Notes under the pieces: generated by a model
What the model was told of the DNA's origin: nothing
The model's input: the letters and a program-made list of their open reading frames with translations, nothing else
Database searches by the model: none
From: Malurus cyaneus samueli
Lineage: Eukaryota; Chordata; Aves; Passeriformes; Maluridae
Direction: 5' to 3'
Length of the DNA stretch: 64,000 nucleotides
Assembly (NCBI GenBank): GCA_009741485.1
Contig: CM019236.1
Location: forward strand, 26,105,802 to 26,169,801
Part shown: positions 27,481-44,515 of the stretch, in pieces
Layout: the number at the start of each line of letters is the position of its first letter
How positions within the stretch are numbered: the stretch's first letter is position 1
Program-made: the position numbers and the translations under genes

Positions 27481-27645
27481 TGGGTTTTGGATTGGAAGGG
27501 GCCTTAAACAACACTTATCCCAATACCCCTGCCATGGGCAAGGAATCTTTCACTAGACCAGGCTGCTCCCTCAGGGCCCCTTCAAGCCCCCCCCCCCCCC
27601 CCTCCCTGGGTCTTTGAGACACTTCCAGGGATGGGACATATGTCT
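27478..27645 (-). mobile_element. CR1 3'-end fragment, block B copy
   Basis: This is the same minus-strand CR1 fragment as 5555-5705. A run of about 16 C near 27587-27602, absent from block A, interrupts it and is probably error. Confidence 0.88.
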
Positions 27646-28042
27646 CCAAGCAAACTATCATAAAATTATTTTCTGCCAAACAAAAAATAGTGACTAAAAC
27701 AGTCTTTTTTCATGTCTGATTTCTGACATCAGCACAGCATAAAAATACATTCATTATTTTAGAGAAAATATGCTCTCTTCAAAAATGAAAATGAATTAAA
27801 ATCCACTTTTAACTTCAGGATGGTTTTTGAGAAGAAAAGTTCTCTATTATGGAGGCATTAACCCAACAAGAACAAATTGCACAAGCGAGGCTTATTTTCT
27901 TGAAATATAAAAGCAATGCTACGCAGTCCGTATTTAGCAAAAGTTCAACAAAGAAATGATGTTTTAAAAGAGATTCAAGATTTCTCCTAAAAATAAAAAG
28001 AAAATGCAATACAAATGAAAAATTACATTATGAAAACCATAC

Positions 28043-28198
28043 TGGTACCTTCTTTAAGAGACAAGTAACTCATCCACAGCTTTGTCATGCAGTCTTCTCT
28101 TATCAGCCACTGCTGCTCCTGGGTCAGCTGGAAAGCTTCTCCTTTCCCCCCATCTCCTGTCCTCATGGCTTTGGGTGTATTTGTAGGTTCCCCTATAG
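28043..28198 (-). pseudogene. UHRF2: Damaged copy of the UHRF2 pre-RING linker exon
   Basis: This is the counterpart of 6105-6265 but about 5 bp shorter. Small deletions around 28058-28090 disrupt the codons for NQKLWDEVLASLKEGP, and the donor context changes from GTATGT to GTATGG. The upstream half, with AFQLTQEQQW, is unchanged. This is most likely assembly error rather than a true null allele. Confidence 0.85.
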
Positions 28199-28605
28199 CT
28201 GCTTAAAATGATGACCATCAGACACAATAACAAGTGTTAGTTGGAACAAATAGAAGGGAACGACATACCTGTTTCTAGAAAGAAACATGGATTAAAATGG
28301 ATTACATGCATGAAATACAGCAAACAAATTCCTACTCCAACTCATGCTGTTCAGCATTGTTTTGGATTGCAGCACACAGTTTCACGGAAGAATGTTCATT
28401 TTTTTTCAGAGCTTAAGAGAAAAAAACACAGTAGGGGTAGTGAAAAGGACTAAGATCTCTGCACTACCACTTAGTTACAGAGCATGTGCTTATCAATTTA
28501 CATTAGTATTCCAAACAACTTCACACTTCCGCGAAGATTTCATGACTCAGAAATTATAACATGACAGATTTTGCGGATGTATGCTAAAAAAGTAAAAAAA
28601 AATAC

Positions 28606-28729
28606 CATCATCAATTGTCCTTTTCTGGTTTCCATTACTTTGGCTGGTTGGCTCCTGTTTCACAGTTTGCTTTTTAACTTTATCTTTCTTCTCCTTACTA
28701 GCCATGGCTTCCAAATAACCTTCTGGATA
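28606..28729 (-). pseudogene. UHRF2: Copy of the basic linker exon with lost acceptor
   Basis: The 124-bp coding part matches 6673-6796, but the intron bases next to it change so that the acceptor reads TTATTGG instead of TTTTTAG. As written, this exon could not be spliced at its normal site. The change lies at the edge of an error-rich patch (28730-28870). Confidence 0.8.
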
Positions 28730-29525
28730 CCAATAAAAAGCACAATTTTAAAACAAGAAACCATGGCAAAGAATAACAAAATACCAAAAAGATTAACTCC
28801 TAAAAGACTGCCTAATACGTAAAAAAATTACAAAAAAAGTACAAAATCCTATTGAAGGAGCACATTTGAATTAGTATATACACTTAAGAAAGCATAGTCA
28901 AGCTGAAGAATCTAATCCATAGTCAGCTGTCTTAAACTGTGTATCTGTACTTATGTGCTTACAAATGATACAAATCAGGCAGATGAAGGTTATCATCATC
29001 ATGATATCATCAGATGATGGGATGCTGTAAAATTGCCTTGTCAAGAATATATGTTAATTCTTCCCATCTTTCCATCTTTCATGGGTTCTGCAATGCCAAA
29101 ATTTTCATGGGTCAGCCTATTTCCGTTCCTAAAATACACTACAAATAAAAATTCCTCAGTCACATCAAGGGAAAATACGTAAAAACGCACAGCTTGTTGG
29201 TTTCTCAGGCAGGCTCCAATCACTTGCAGAAATCTTGGTTCTAGCTTAAGAATCACAAAACTGGACACACATTCCAATTTTCCAATCCAAATACACAAAG
29301 CGTTTTACTGCTAAGGCAGAAAACTTTATTTGCAGTTCCTTCTGCTGAGTCCACTATTAAAGGATTCTTCCAATTTGCAGATAATCTGTAGTGCTCTTTA
29401 TTAAAAGCTGCTACAAACAGTGAAATACAAGCAAAAAATAGAGCTTTAATTTAACTGATTTCTTTCTCTGGAATTTGTTTACTGGAACTAAGAATAAAAA
29501 CAACTGTCCAAATCCTGATGCCAAC

Positions 29526-29663
29526 CTGTAGGCTTAGACCCAGCTTCTTTGACCGCTCCATTCCTTCTGAAGTCCAAGGTGCAGGCTCAGCATCATCTCT
29601 CCTCAGAAGATAACGCCAAACTAAAAATCCACATTTTCCGATTTCCGGCCAATATTTCACCAC
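29526..29663 (-). CDS. UHRF2: Duplicate of UHRF2 C-terminal SRA exon
   Basis: Identical by eye to 7602-7739, including the GKCG loop and the weak GTTGGC donor. It should be counted as the same exon of the same gene. Confidence 0.85.
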
Positions 29664-30238
29664 CTAAAGAACAATATAAATCTTGCATTATTTTCCAAGC
29701 CAAACACATCACAATCTTCATGATTAATTGTTAAGAAGAAATTACAAGACCATTTTATATACAATCAATAATTATTATAATTATTTATTATTACTATGTG
29801 TATGTTATTATTATTATTTAATATACACAGTTCTTCTCCAGGTTTAAATCTTTGTATTGTTCTTACAATACCACCAGGCTCTTAAAAGGCACACTCCTTT
29901 GTTTCAGAAACTAAGTCTTTAAACACACAAAAGGCTAGGATATAATTGGAAGGACTGAAGAAATAATAGAATAATCTGACTTCCAGGAATGAATTTAACT
30001 CGGTAAGCACATGCAAAGCAGCTTACATATTCAACCGTATATATCCTATTACAGATTATATTCTATTATTACTGCTCTGAATAATTTTATTTTGCTTCAC
30101 TTTGCAGAATAAACTAAAGCTAGAAAGTAAAGACAAAAGAACTGTTTCTTTCATGTAATAATGAAGAATTTGCAGACTAACATTGAGGCTTTTTAGTAAT
30201 AGCTGAACACGAATGTTATATTGTAGAGAACAGAATAC

Positions 30239-30401
30239 CTTGTAAATGCCATCGTATCTGTTGCCTTCCTCTGGGGCATATTTGCTGATCCGCCGTCCTT
30301 TTGAACTGCGCACTACTCTGACTGGCTTACCAGCTCTCCAATTCTTTGACTCTGCTCCATTTTTATCATCCAGTGGGGCATCACAGTTAAGGGCCAATGC
30401 C
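30239..30401 (-). CDS. UHRF2: Duplicate of UHRF2 central SRA exon
   Basis: Identical by eye to 8306-8468, with the NRYDGIYK motif and both splice sites preserved. The surrounding introns are also unchanged over more than 1 kb, which argues for a very recent or artefactual copy. Confidence 0.85.
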
Positions 30402-32362
30402 CTAGAAAGACATTTAAAGTCTTCATGAACTAGATTGTTTCACCCAACAGAGTTTTGAGAGCTAACATAATTATGTCATAGGTGTTTCCCTTGTCTCATT
30501 TTCCTTTATTAAGCAGCATAGACCTGTTCAGTATGTTTTTAGCAGAATTGATGGAAGAAATGAGATCCATGCTACAGTGCATGGTAAGAAAAAAAAAATA
30601 GGAATACAAAATATTTTGTTGTCTAGGTTCCAGATGAAAACTCATCTGAAATTCCTAGATAAAACAAACCAATTCTTTTAGACTTATGATTTTTCATTTT
30701 TTAAAAATAATGCCTTCCTTAACAGCATTGAGGAAATTAAAATTGTGACAAAAAAGCAAACTTTCCCTATTGTTATCCTTCATTAATAGACTTTAAGGCT
30801 TTTTAAGTGCATACACAGAAGTAATGCAATTATATGATGAAAAGCATATAGAGAAAAAAGTACATAATAACTACCCCAAAAAGTTCTACCGTACCTGTCT
30901 CACAGGATACTTCAAATACCTCAGAGAAGAATTTAGAATCATAGTAGCTAACTAAAGGACAAGCAAACTCCTGTACCCATGAAGACCATCTTCTAGAAAC
31001 CTGGAGCGACACAGCATGACCAAAGCAACAGTATCTCTACCACCACAGCCTGACTTGAAGGGATGGAAAACCCTTCAGAATAAGCAACAACCCAAATGAT
31101 GAATCTCAAAACAGGAGAAATAATATGGGTTATAAACAGACATGGTGCAAGTATAGAACTCACGTAGAAAACACTAAGAGGCACATTATGCCAAAATTAA
31201 ATGTATCATATATAAAAACAAAATTTGTAAACCTATCTGAACAAGCAAAACCAATACAGATTAAACTCCATGGAAGTATCATAATCTTCTAAATCAAAGT
31301 GCTTGACAATTTGTATCAAGTTCAGTAAATGAGAGCAGAACATTGTTACTCCATGTGCACTAACACCTTCAAAGCTAAGTAGTTTTGTCTGTGGATCTCT
31401 CATTTGCTAAGAGCAGAGAAATGCTGACACTAAGGACTCCAGCTTTTAAGTTTTTCCTGAAACAATTTTGTTCTATTGATAAAATATGCTTGTAAACCTT
31501 TTGCTTAAACCTACTTTCATCTTTCTTGCATCATTCTTGTTCTTTTTCACATCACATACCCATTCCCCCTCCCTTTCTCAGCAGTCAAGTCAGGCTTTTT
31601 CTCCTCTAGACAGCTTGAAAGAATCCCTCTCCAGTCTGTCTGAGAGCAGCAGAGCTTATCTAAATGCAGGCCTGGCAAACGAAAGTTCTCAGTGACTCTC
31701 AGCATCCCACAGGTGCTCAGAGGTCAGCTGTGTAATTGATTATGTCCTTGAAACAGAAAAAGGATGGAGTACACTCTGGTCAGGCAGGCTTTGGAGAACA
31801 GAAAACACCTTCAAACGCAGATGACTAATTCTCCCTCTGAATATATGTTTCTCTTTCAAGGTACCTGTTTTGCATAAGCAGAGCACCACTAATTCTTGCT
31901 TTTCACAGAAAAACATGATGGAAGAGAGGGCTAGCGAAAGAGAAAATATTTATCGTGAAAATGAACATGCTTTCCTCCTACTAATTTATCTATTACCCAC
32001 TTGGAGTAAAGAAACTAAAAAGAAAAAAAAAAACCATCTAGAATAGAAATTTCTGGAGTTTTGACCAACTTCTCATTCAATTAAAACAGTCTTCTGAGAG
32101 TAACTGTATAACAGTTTCAACCAGAGACGTGACTGCAAGCTGCAGCAGCAATACAGCAATGTATTCCATTGAGCAGTGTGTTCCTTTAAAGTAAAAAAAA
32201 AACATAGTGCTTGATAAAACACCACTTTGCAGCAAGAGGCATTGCTGTTTACAAACACAGCACAGGAGTGAAAAAATACTGCAAAATGTTAGTTTTAAGT
32301 TAAAGCACTGGAACCCAATTCTTTGTTTTGGAATACTTCCAAAATTTATCTTCAAAACTTAC

Positions 32363-32469
32363 CTATTCATGTGTGTTAATGTCTGATCAAATGAATGTTC
32401 TCCAATTCTTTTATTGCCAGAAAGATCTCTACCTCCACTCCCAGTGTAAGTGAATTCATCTCCTCGATC
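32363..32469 (-). CDS. UHRF2: Duplicate of UHRF2 NKR-finger exon
   Basis: Identical by eye to 10428-10534, with both splice sites retained. The overlapping plus-strand frame at 32450-32665 has no support as a gene. Confidence 0.85.
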
Positions 32470-35400
32470 CTGTGCAAGAAGATTATCCTTTGGTTTAATG
32501 CTCCAAAGTAAAGTAACTCAATTAAAAAAAAAAAACAAAACAACCAAAACTTCTTTGTCCAAATTTACTCGGAGAAAAACTGTAATCCAAGGTACGAAAG
32601 ACATGTTTTCAATTTCAGTATCAACATCCTACAGCAGCTGCACCAGAATAAAACTACTGATCTAGATGTAACCTCTTCATCAAAAAATTCTGATTAAAAA
32701 TTGCCTTCCTTAAAAAATTGCTACTTTTGAGTTTTTATAAAGCTATTTTGGAGAAAAAAACATCTGAGGAAGAGAACATATTCTAGCAAGTGGCTACTTG
32801 TTCTTGAGCTTTCATTGGGTTCACAAAAATATTGTGTTTGTAAAATAAATAACAAATACCTTGGATCAATCACGTCAGTCACTTCAGCTTGTGCAAGGAG
32901 ATCAAAAGTACATACAGTGCTGCATTATGTACAAGGCAGATGCTTTAATGAAATAGTAATTCTAACTCTTCTGCATTACTAAGAGTTTAAAATAATTTAG
33001 ATTCGTATTTTGTAAGTTAAAAAAATTTCTCTACCGTAGTTCCTATGTGGAATTTTCATGAAATTGAAGGAAGCCTGATAAAATTTTTTATCATGAACTG
33101 CGAAAACAGTTAAAATCTAAATACACTTAAGTAAAGCTTATGTTTCTACTTCCTGTATAAAGTCTGTCACAGAATTTCATATTACCTCTGGGAAATTAAT
33201 GTATTTCCATAAATACATAAATATATACACTACACATATACTTAATGTGTTATTTCTTTGGAGATCTGTATTTGGTACAAAGCATGTAGCAATTGTATAA
33301 AATAAACATTTAATAGGAAAATAATGTTTATATGAATTTTTATAGCAAAATTCTGAACATCTATACAGTAATAAAATTCAGTCAATTTCTTACCACTATC
33401 AAAAGTCTGACATTATTTAGGATCCAGTGCAAGACTGTTACACATATTTCATAACTGACAACAGCAGAAAAAGAGAAAGTTAGAAAGGGAAATGCTGGTT
33501 GAACAAGGCCATAGATAAATTACAGAAATTAGGTTCATTTTATTTTGTGTAGGGAAAACCTAACAGTAATTTGGTGGCAGTTATCTGCACATACTAAATG
33601 AAAGGGAAGTTAATGAGTATACTCAAAACCTAGCAAAGACTACATAAACTCTGGTATATGCTTTCTTAGAACAGTGTACTTATTCTACTAAATTAATCTT
33701 CAAAAACCAACAGAAACAGCATGAAGTTCTATTAAGGACAGTAAATGAAACAATTTTAGAAGACCAAGCAGACAAGAGCCATTTACTAAGAAAGGATGTA
33801 AAATAAATTGTATAAGATAAGGTATCACAGAACTAGAACTAATCACAGAGTATGTTTAATTTTTCAGTGACTGTCAAACACCGACCACAGAAAGATGATC
33901 CTGATGATAGTATGAACAAGGATGGATTTTCTTGATCTATCAACTGTTCAAACAAATTGTGCTTTGTCAATGAATAAGAAGCTTGTGACAAGTTCAGAAA
34001 AATAGAACCATATCTTTAAAGGCCATGAATCCAGAATAACCTGGGTTCTGTAACAAAGAAACATACATACACATGTTCATGATGTGGCAGGGTGGGGAAG
34101 GCTGGTAAGGCAGTTTTTGATGTACAAGCACAAATAAACTGAAACTAGAGGTGTTTTTTCCCTCTTCTTAGAACATAATTTTGAGATAAATACTGATATA
34201 ACATAAATCTATATAAGTATATAAAAACACATAATATATAACATATATATATGAGAATGCAAAAAAATTTATGAAGGGCAGAAACACTTCATATGAAAGC
34301 AAGATGGGGAAAATTATTTACAAGACAGAACAGGTTCTTGACATACTTTTATTTATCAACTACCAGGCTGTTGATAAATTTTAATGAGAAAAAATATGGA
34401 ATAAACTTTTACTTTTTGGCATAACAGAAAAACATAAATCAAGGACAAATTGCTATAGACGTAATAAAAAAAACCTCAAGAGAGCATGTGGAAATGCAAC
34501 ATTCCTATTGGCACACACTTCTAAGGAAAATAGTTAAATGGAAATGGCCTGAATCCAAAAAACTTCCAGCATCTTCAGAGAAAGGCTGAGTGGTTCTCTG
34601 GTGGTAGTCCAACTACAGGCAAACGGAAAACATTGTGCTCCAAGAGACAATATAGAGAGAAATCCTATGCATACATGCTCACCTCCCAAACTTATCCCAC
34701 ACTTCACAGTTTACATTCGCTTCTCTTTAATTATCAAAATCCTCTGTGCATAAATAAACAACTGGAAATCCAGGTGAAGGATAATGGAGGATAAATGGAA
34801 CACTTAGGGAGCATAAATGTTACAGGTCAAGTTACAAGAAGATGACTTCTTTTAACATCCTCCAATCCAAGTAAGAGTCATCACTACTTTATTTTTTAGA
34901 TGAACTATACTCCCTTATTTCGCATCAGGTATAATAGAAAAAAATCCCCAAGGATTGCAGGGAACAAAGACACAGTTCCTAGAACTGAAGGGAAATGACA
35001 GAGATCTCACCACTGATCTGGACTGGATGAAGAGAAATGGGAGAACACTTGAACCTCTGATACAAGAACTAACTCTTGTAACTCTGAAACAGGAGAGGAA
35101 AAAAGTTCAGAGCATCCATAAGTGTTTGTAGAAAAAGAAAATAAAAAATGGCAAGACAAAGTGTCCTTAGAATGCGATAAATGCGGATATGAATGTAGCC
35201 CATGATTCTGGTACTCCAGAGATGTAACAGGAAACCTGCAGTACCCACTTCCACTGGGTTTATGGTGTTTTACTTTTAAAGCAAAGGATGACAGAAATAT
35301 TCACAGTTTATTAGCTGGGATGATTTGAGAGTAATGACTCATCAAAACAATTTCTCATCAGCTTTGAGTTCTATCTATAGATAATACAAGATCTTCCTAC

Positions 35401-38400
35401 CACCTACAATAATTTACAAGATCTTCCTACCACCTACGACCCAGTATGAGACAGGCAAAGCTATTTTTGCCTCAAGAGGATCAGAAAGAAGAACTGAATG
35501 ACAATGGTTCAACAATTAAAGAAAACATATGGCAAAAGGAATTATTAATGTCTGTGTGATCTTCTTAAACAAACAAAATAGCTGTAAAAAAGCCTATCAA
35601 AACAGTCTTATCTTATCCCTTCCCTTCGTCCTACATTCTCCCATTTTCTTACCTTAGAATATATAATTCTGCCATTTTTCTTCTGCTTTACACAGCTTAT
35701 TTCCACTTCCTTGCACCAAAACTGTCTTTCAACAGCTAGTAAGAACTTTGTTATTCTGTCTTCTCTTAATGCCTTCTGTATGTCCCTTTTTCTTATGCTG
35801 TGTCCATAAAGTTATTTCTTAACCGTCCTGCTTGTAAAGTTTGATAACATTATAGAGCAAATGAACTTCAGCCACTGTAGCATTGACCCAGTATCTCATA
35901 CTGAGGTGTGTGAGTGGAAGACAAGCCTGAAGCCCTAGCGCTACAAGCCAGTCAGCCTCAGACAGCCAGCACAAGCAGTCAGTCAGTTGTATTAAACCAT
36001 ACTCCACTATCCAACGTTGCTACATAATCAGATGCAAGTCTAACAAAGAAATAACGTAGAATGAAGAAAGTAATATTTTGAGTTCCATTGAATTGTTTGA
36101 TCACATTATTTCTATGGATTGCTTTTATGCACCACCAGCTGACAGGGACATCAGCTACTTACTAGAGTATCAGCTATTTCGAGTTAGCTCTCAATATTTT
36201 TCTCTTTCTATTAACAACTCTGCTATTATGGTCAAATTCCAAAGTTTGGTTCCAACAGATAATGCAGAAGTTGTATTTATCAGTAACAGGTCTAGATTTT
36301 CTAGATGAGTTTCAACCTTCTGTCTGAACAACTAAAAAATATGTCTTACTGGCTTTCTTGATACAAGAAATCCCCAAATATCATCACTTCATAAATCCCT
36401 CCAGTCATCAGTTTCACCTAAGTAAAATGTGATAAATAAAAGCTAAGAGTTTGTTTATATGATAAAGCAAAATTAAAAAGTATTAAGCCTTTTTAAATGA
36501 AGTTATTAAATCCAAGTAAAATATTAACTATCAAGCAATTACATTTGAAAGCATTATCTTTCCCTCAGAGTAGGGACATCTGAAACTGAATCATGTCATC
36601 ATTCATCTCCATTAAACTCTGTATGCATGAAGTGCTGACAGCATTGGTCTGCCTATTGTGTGATATATTTTTGATCATTTCATGGTTTAGCACTGCGGAA
36701 ATAGGTGTCAACTAAAAAGGAAGGGCTTAACTACAGATTTCATGTGTAAATCAATAAGAATCCCTTGCATTAAGTGCAAAGTCTTGATACAACATAATTG
36801 GTCGTTCTGAGTCTTCTCCACAACTGCCCCCGACAGCAAGAACCTGGCAGTTTCATGGTACATTCCACAATGATGAAAATATTTCACCATTTTAGTTTTC
36901 ATCGATCTACATGGCTGAACAGTGGGAAAGACAGTTTCAAAGCAGGAAACAGCAGAAGGTGGCTGACTGTGATGGAAGTAGGGCAACATTTAAAAAATCA
37001 GAGTCCTAGAAAACTACTGGATATGAATCCCTCTTTCTTACTCCTTTCCATGTACAGCGTCAAAATGGTGGATTACCAGACTTTTAAACCAAACATTATT
37101 ATGTAAACAATTCAGGCTATCCAGAATGGATTAACTCTCTTTTGCTCAATTCAAAATCCATTCTGACTTCGAACCAGGTTCACTAAAGACAGAGAGCCTT
37201 TTCAGATCAAAGACACTTTCCTGTAGTTGGAGTTTACTTAGGAGATACAACAGTTCTTAGAGACAACATTTCTGAATTATGGTTATCTTTGGTTCTCAGT
37301 TGGAGATCCAAAACCAATTTGTTTTTTGAGGGAAAAATATCCTGCAATCTGTATGGCTAATCTAATTAGTTTACTATAATCCCAATTAAAGCAATGCATG
37401 GAAAATCAAAAAGACATGCATTTCTTATTAAACATTCATTTCATGAAATGGTTTGTGAATGCTACATTCCAGGCACTGAATGGGTTTGGTATAAAATAGC
37501 AACAAATCTAAACAATGAGTATATTGCCTGGGATCCCTTTTGAGTCATTAGAGTGATTTTCTTTTGCTGTCTCAGAATATTTTATAAGAAGATGGGAAAG
37601 ATCGCACCAGGTATTATTCTCTAAGAGATTGAATCTCAGTTCAGAGAGCTCCCTTATAATCCTATGCACAACAACCTACAGAAGAAACAATTTTTGTTTG
37701 TATTAAACTAGAGCACACCACACAATTTACTATCTTTACAACACTACCTCAACCCAGCAGAAACATGAATCTTGAAACTTTTCACAATAAACAGCAGTTT
37801 CAATCTGGCAACATAAAAACAATGACACAAAATAAGAGGGCAAGTTTTCAATGTAGAAGTTAAATTTCTTCAGCTGCTTGATTTGATGAACAGACAAATC
37901 AGAATATGGTCATCATGAACACTGTGACTGCATACAGTATCTAGTCTTTAAATGTGAATCTGTTCTGAAATCTTATAAGATATATCTTATATTACTGTAA
38001 GACTTCTCAATTTTTTCAGCTAATGTTCCGATTATGGTTACTACCAAAGCAATACCAGGAGATCAGCAATATTAACATATTCAAAATAAAAGTTAACTAT
38101 AGGTAAGTAATGTAACTTGTCATTAAAATTCAAAGTTACCCATTTTCAGGAGAGACATTAACGTGCAAATATTTTATATGTAATTAGACATGCGAATAAA
38201 GCTTCATGTGTAAAACCATTTCACCCAATGCTCATTTTGTAAGTTATGCCTGTACCTATTCTCAGTCTCCAGGGTAGATCTGAGAGAACTGGCAAAACTT
38301 GCTATTAATGAGCATTCCAATACCTCCAGAACATCCCAACTTCAGCAAAACTGAGTCTCCAGGATTATAAGTTTCTAAAGGTATGGTATAAAAATATCAT

Positions 38401-40292
38401 TATCTGAAAGCTAGAGAGTGAATTCTGTTTCCTGCAATATGTTTTTGTAGTAATTTTATCCCAAAGTGTGGCTTTGTTGATTTAAAGCCATAAGAAGAGC
38501 ATTAAGATGACACACATCATCACTGTGCATAAGTAGTGCATAAAGTTTACAAACATACAGTTGTAACACTCTTCCAAAAGCATTTATTTCTCAATTTCAT
38601 AAAACTTACACACAAACTACCTTGCTGTACCACTGAAATTCTAGAGTCATTTCCTTTTTTGGTACGTATACAACTAAAGTGAATAGATGTGAGCAGATGT
38701 TTTACCTGCATTTTATTTAAAAGTTTCACTTGTCAAATTAGTGTACTGTACTTAGGATGCTATACAGTACAGAACTTGATTTTTCTGTGGCATATTCTTA
38801 CAGGAGTTTCATCTGACCCTTTTAAAAAAAATGAAAAAGGAAGTAAATTGGAAATAAAATATAAGGGTAATAAAGAAGAATAGAAAAACTAAATTTCAAT
38901 AATGTAACTGAGAAAAAAATATCCTTATAATATTAGTTTAGAAAAGAGAAAAAATTGATAATTCATACAAGCTTTTTAGGGTATTTTCTGCAACATTTCT
39001 CCCTTTCATGCATTTTCAGATTATTTATGTTTTTAGACTATGAAAGTAACTAGGTATCCACAAAAATACATGGTCATAACATCACGTCAGATGAACTGAA
39101 AAGCATGCAAAGGATCCAATCAAGTTTATTAATATTTTTTAATTGAATAATTACCACCTCAGAATAAAGAGACATCAGTATCACCACTAAAAAGAATAAA
39201 AAAATAACTCTACAGCATCCCAGTATAGCAGATACAACTACGTGCAACGGTGTTCTTAGGGTGCAAGAGCTTGGCTGGGGTGGACACAAGGACGACCATA
39301 ATCATACACCAAGTACCTCCTATGATATTTTGAAATAGAGACAACAACTCCTTCAGAAGGCAATACTCTGCAGCAGCAGACAGAGCAGCTGATAGATCTG
39401 ATTGGCAAGAATATGGTTACATTCTGATGCTAATTCATCATATGCTATTTTTTTTTCTTCTGTGCCCTTTTCCTTGTGACTACAGCTAGTGTTTTAGAAA
39501 AACAGGTTGCTTACTGGCATTATTCCTTCACCTGATAGCATGATTCAAAATTCCATTTGATGGAACTGGAACATGCTAGGAAGGGATGAACCCTGTCAAA
39601 CAATTATTTAATTGAAGAAAACGGTAATCTCTTCAATAAAATAAATGTTGGTCAATGCCTCAAGATGAAAACTGAAAGCAGTTACTGTTTTGTTTAGCAG
39701 TATAATTGCTTTTGTTGGCTCTACTTGAAATGGGAAAAAAAAAAAAAAAAGCAGACACTTCTCCCGCGGCGCTTTAGGGATCAAATACAAAATTCTGAGA
39801 CTTTCCTAGAAATTCTGAAAAGTGCTTATTAGCAGAAGCCAAGAACTTTCAGAACTTCATAGTACAAATAACGAATTTATTCTTGCTCATTAAAATAAAC
39901 ATCACATAATTAGAATAATGTTTAGAATGTAATTAAATTCGTGTCCAAAGCAGAACATAAAACAATTATTTGCATATGATACCCATCAGATTTGTATTAC
40001 GCTAAATTCAGACTCCAAAGTATACTGAAATGTAACTATCCAAACCATGTCAAATGCAGCTGATGATTGATGTTTTGCTTGAATGTAAGTTTGCATAAGC
40101 ATCCTTTAAGACTTTCTTACCAAAATCTAGAACTACTTATTTTTCAGTAGTAAAAATTTTCTGTGGTTTTTTTTCCACAGTCATCATCGCCTAAACATTA
40201 GTTTTAGAATAGACAACAAATATAACAATTTACAGAATTGATACATACAATGCATTGGAACAGCAAGACCATTGCTCGCATGAATGACATAC
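32470..40292 (-). other. Block B copy of the largest UHRF2 intron
   Basis: Counterpart of 10535-18200. It retains the 171 bp (34124-34294) missing from block A. Up to about 38.55 kb the rest matches block A by eye; from there to 40.3 kb one-base indels are frequent. No gene seen. Confidence 0.8.
34124..34294. other. 171-bp segment absent from block A
   Basis: Present here and, in noisier form, at about 126-288, but missing between 12187 and 12188. It is AT-rich, with ATATA and ACATAT runs in its middle. The flanks match exactly in both blocks. Confidence 0.88.
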
Positions 40293-40395
40293 CACTTCAT
40301 CTTCAAATCCCCCAAGCTAGTACGAGTGAATAAGCCCATCATTGCTGCGACCATGGATTCCACCAACATGGGGCCTGTGAACCTGCTTCACTCAC
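40293..40395 (-). pseudogene. UHRF2: Frame-broken copy of UHRF2 SRA core exon
   Basis: Counterpart of 18201-18305 but 103 bp long. An extra A falls in the codons for LVLAGG, one base is lost near GAYS, and two bases are lost near the start (GVHR). Splice sites remain. The exon lies in the patch where blocks A and B differ by many one-base indels, so error is the likely cause. Confidence 0.87.
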
Positions 40396-43994
<3,599 letters not shown>

Positions 43995-44391
43995 CTAAAA
44001 ACACATCAGACAAAATGAATCAGTATTACAATATTGAAGACTATTTGCAAATTCAATGCAGAGATCATGAAATCTGTGTATTGTAACAAACACATCCTTT
44101 AAAATACATTAACAATTGTTAAAAGGAATGTTAAATTAAGTAATACGTGTTGATGGGTTTGGGAGGGCAGTTGGCGGCTGACTTTTTTTTTGTTGTTCTT
44201 ACCTCTAGTCACTTTATTACTTCTTCCACTGCTTTAACTGCCATAAGACAGTGGGCAGGATTAAACATTGTCTAGTTGTCTGTGCAACCCAGTACTGAAT
44301 TTTGTGTAGTGCATATATAAGCAGAATTATAGATGTAGCACATACATAAACAATCAGAGTAAATCAGAGCTATTTCTAAAACACACTCTAC

Positions 44392-44515
44392 CTTTCCCCA
44401 GTCTCTCTGGCTTTCAGTACTGGCAGATGGCATCTTTGCTTTCTTTTTACTCTGTTTGAGCTTTTCTCCAGCCTTTACAACTTCATTAGAATCATTTTTG
44501 CAGGAAGGACAATAC
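44392..44515 (-). CDS. UHRF2: Duplicate of UHRF2 PHD-end/linker exon
   Basis: Identical by eye to 22285-22408, with the CPSC zinc pair and PSASTES retained. Confidence 0.85.
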
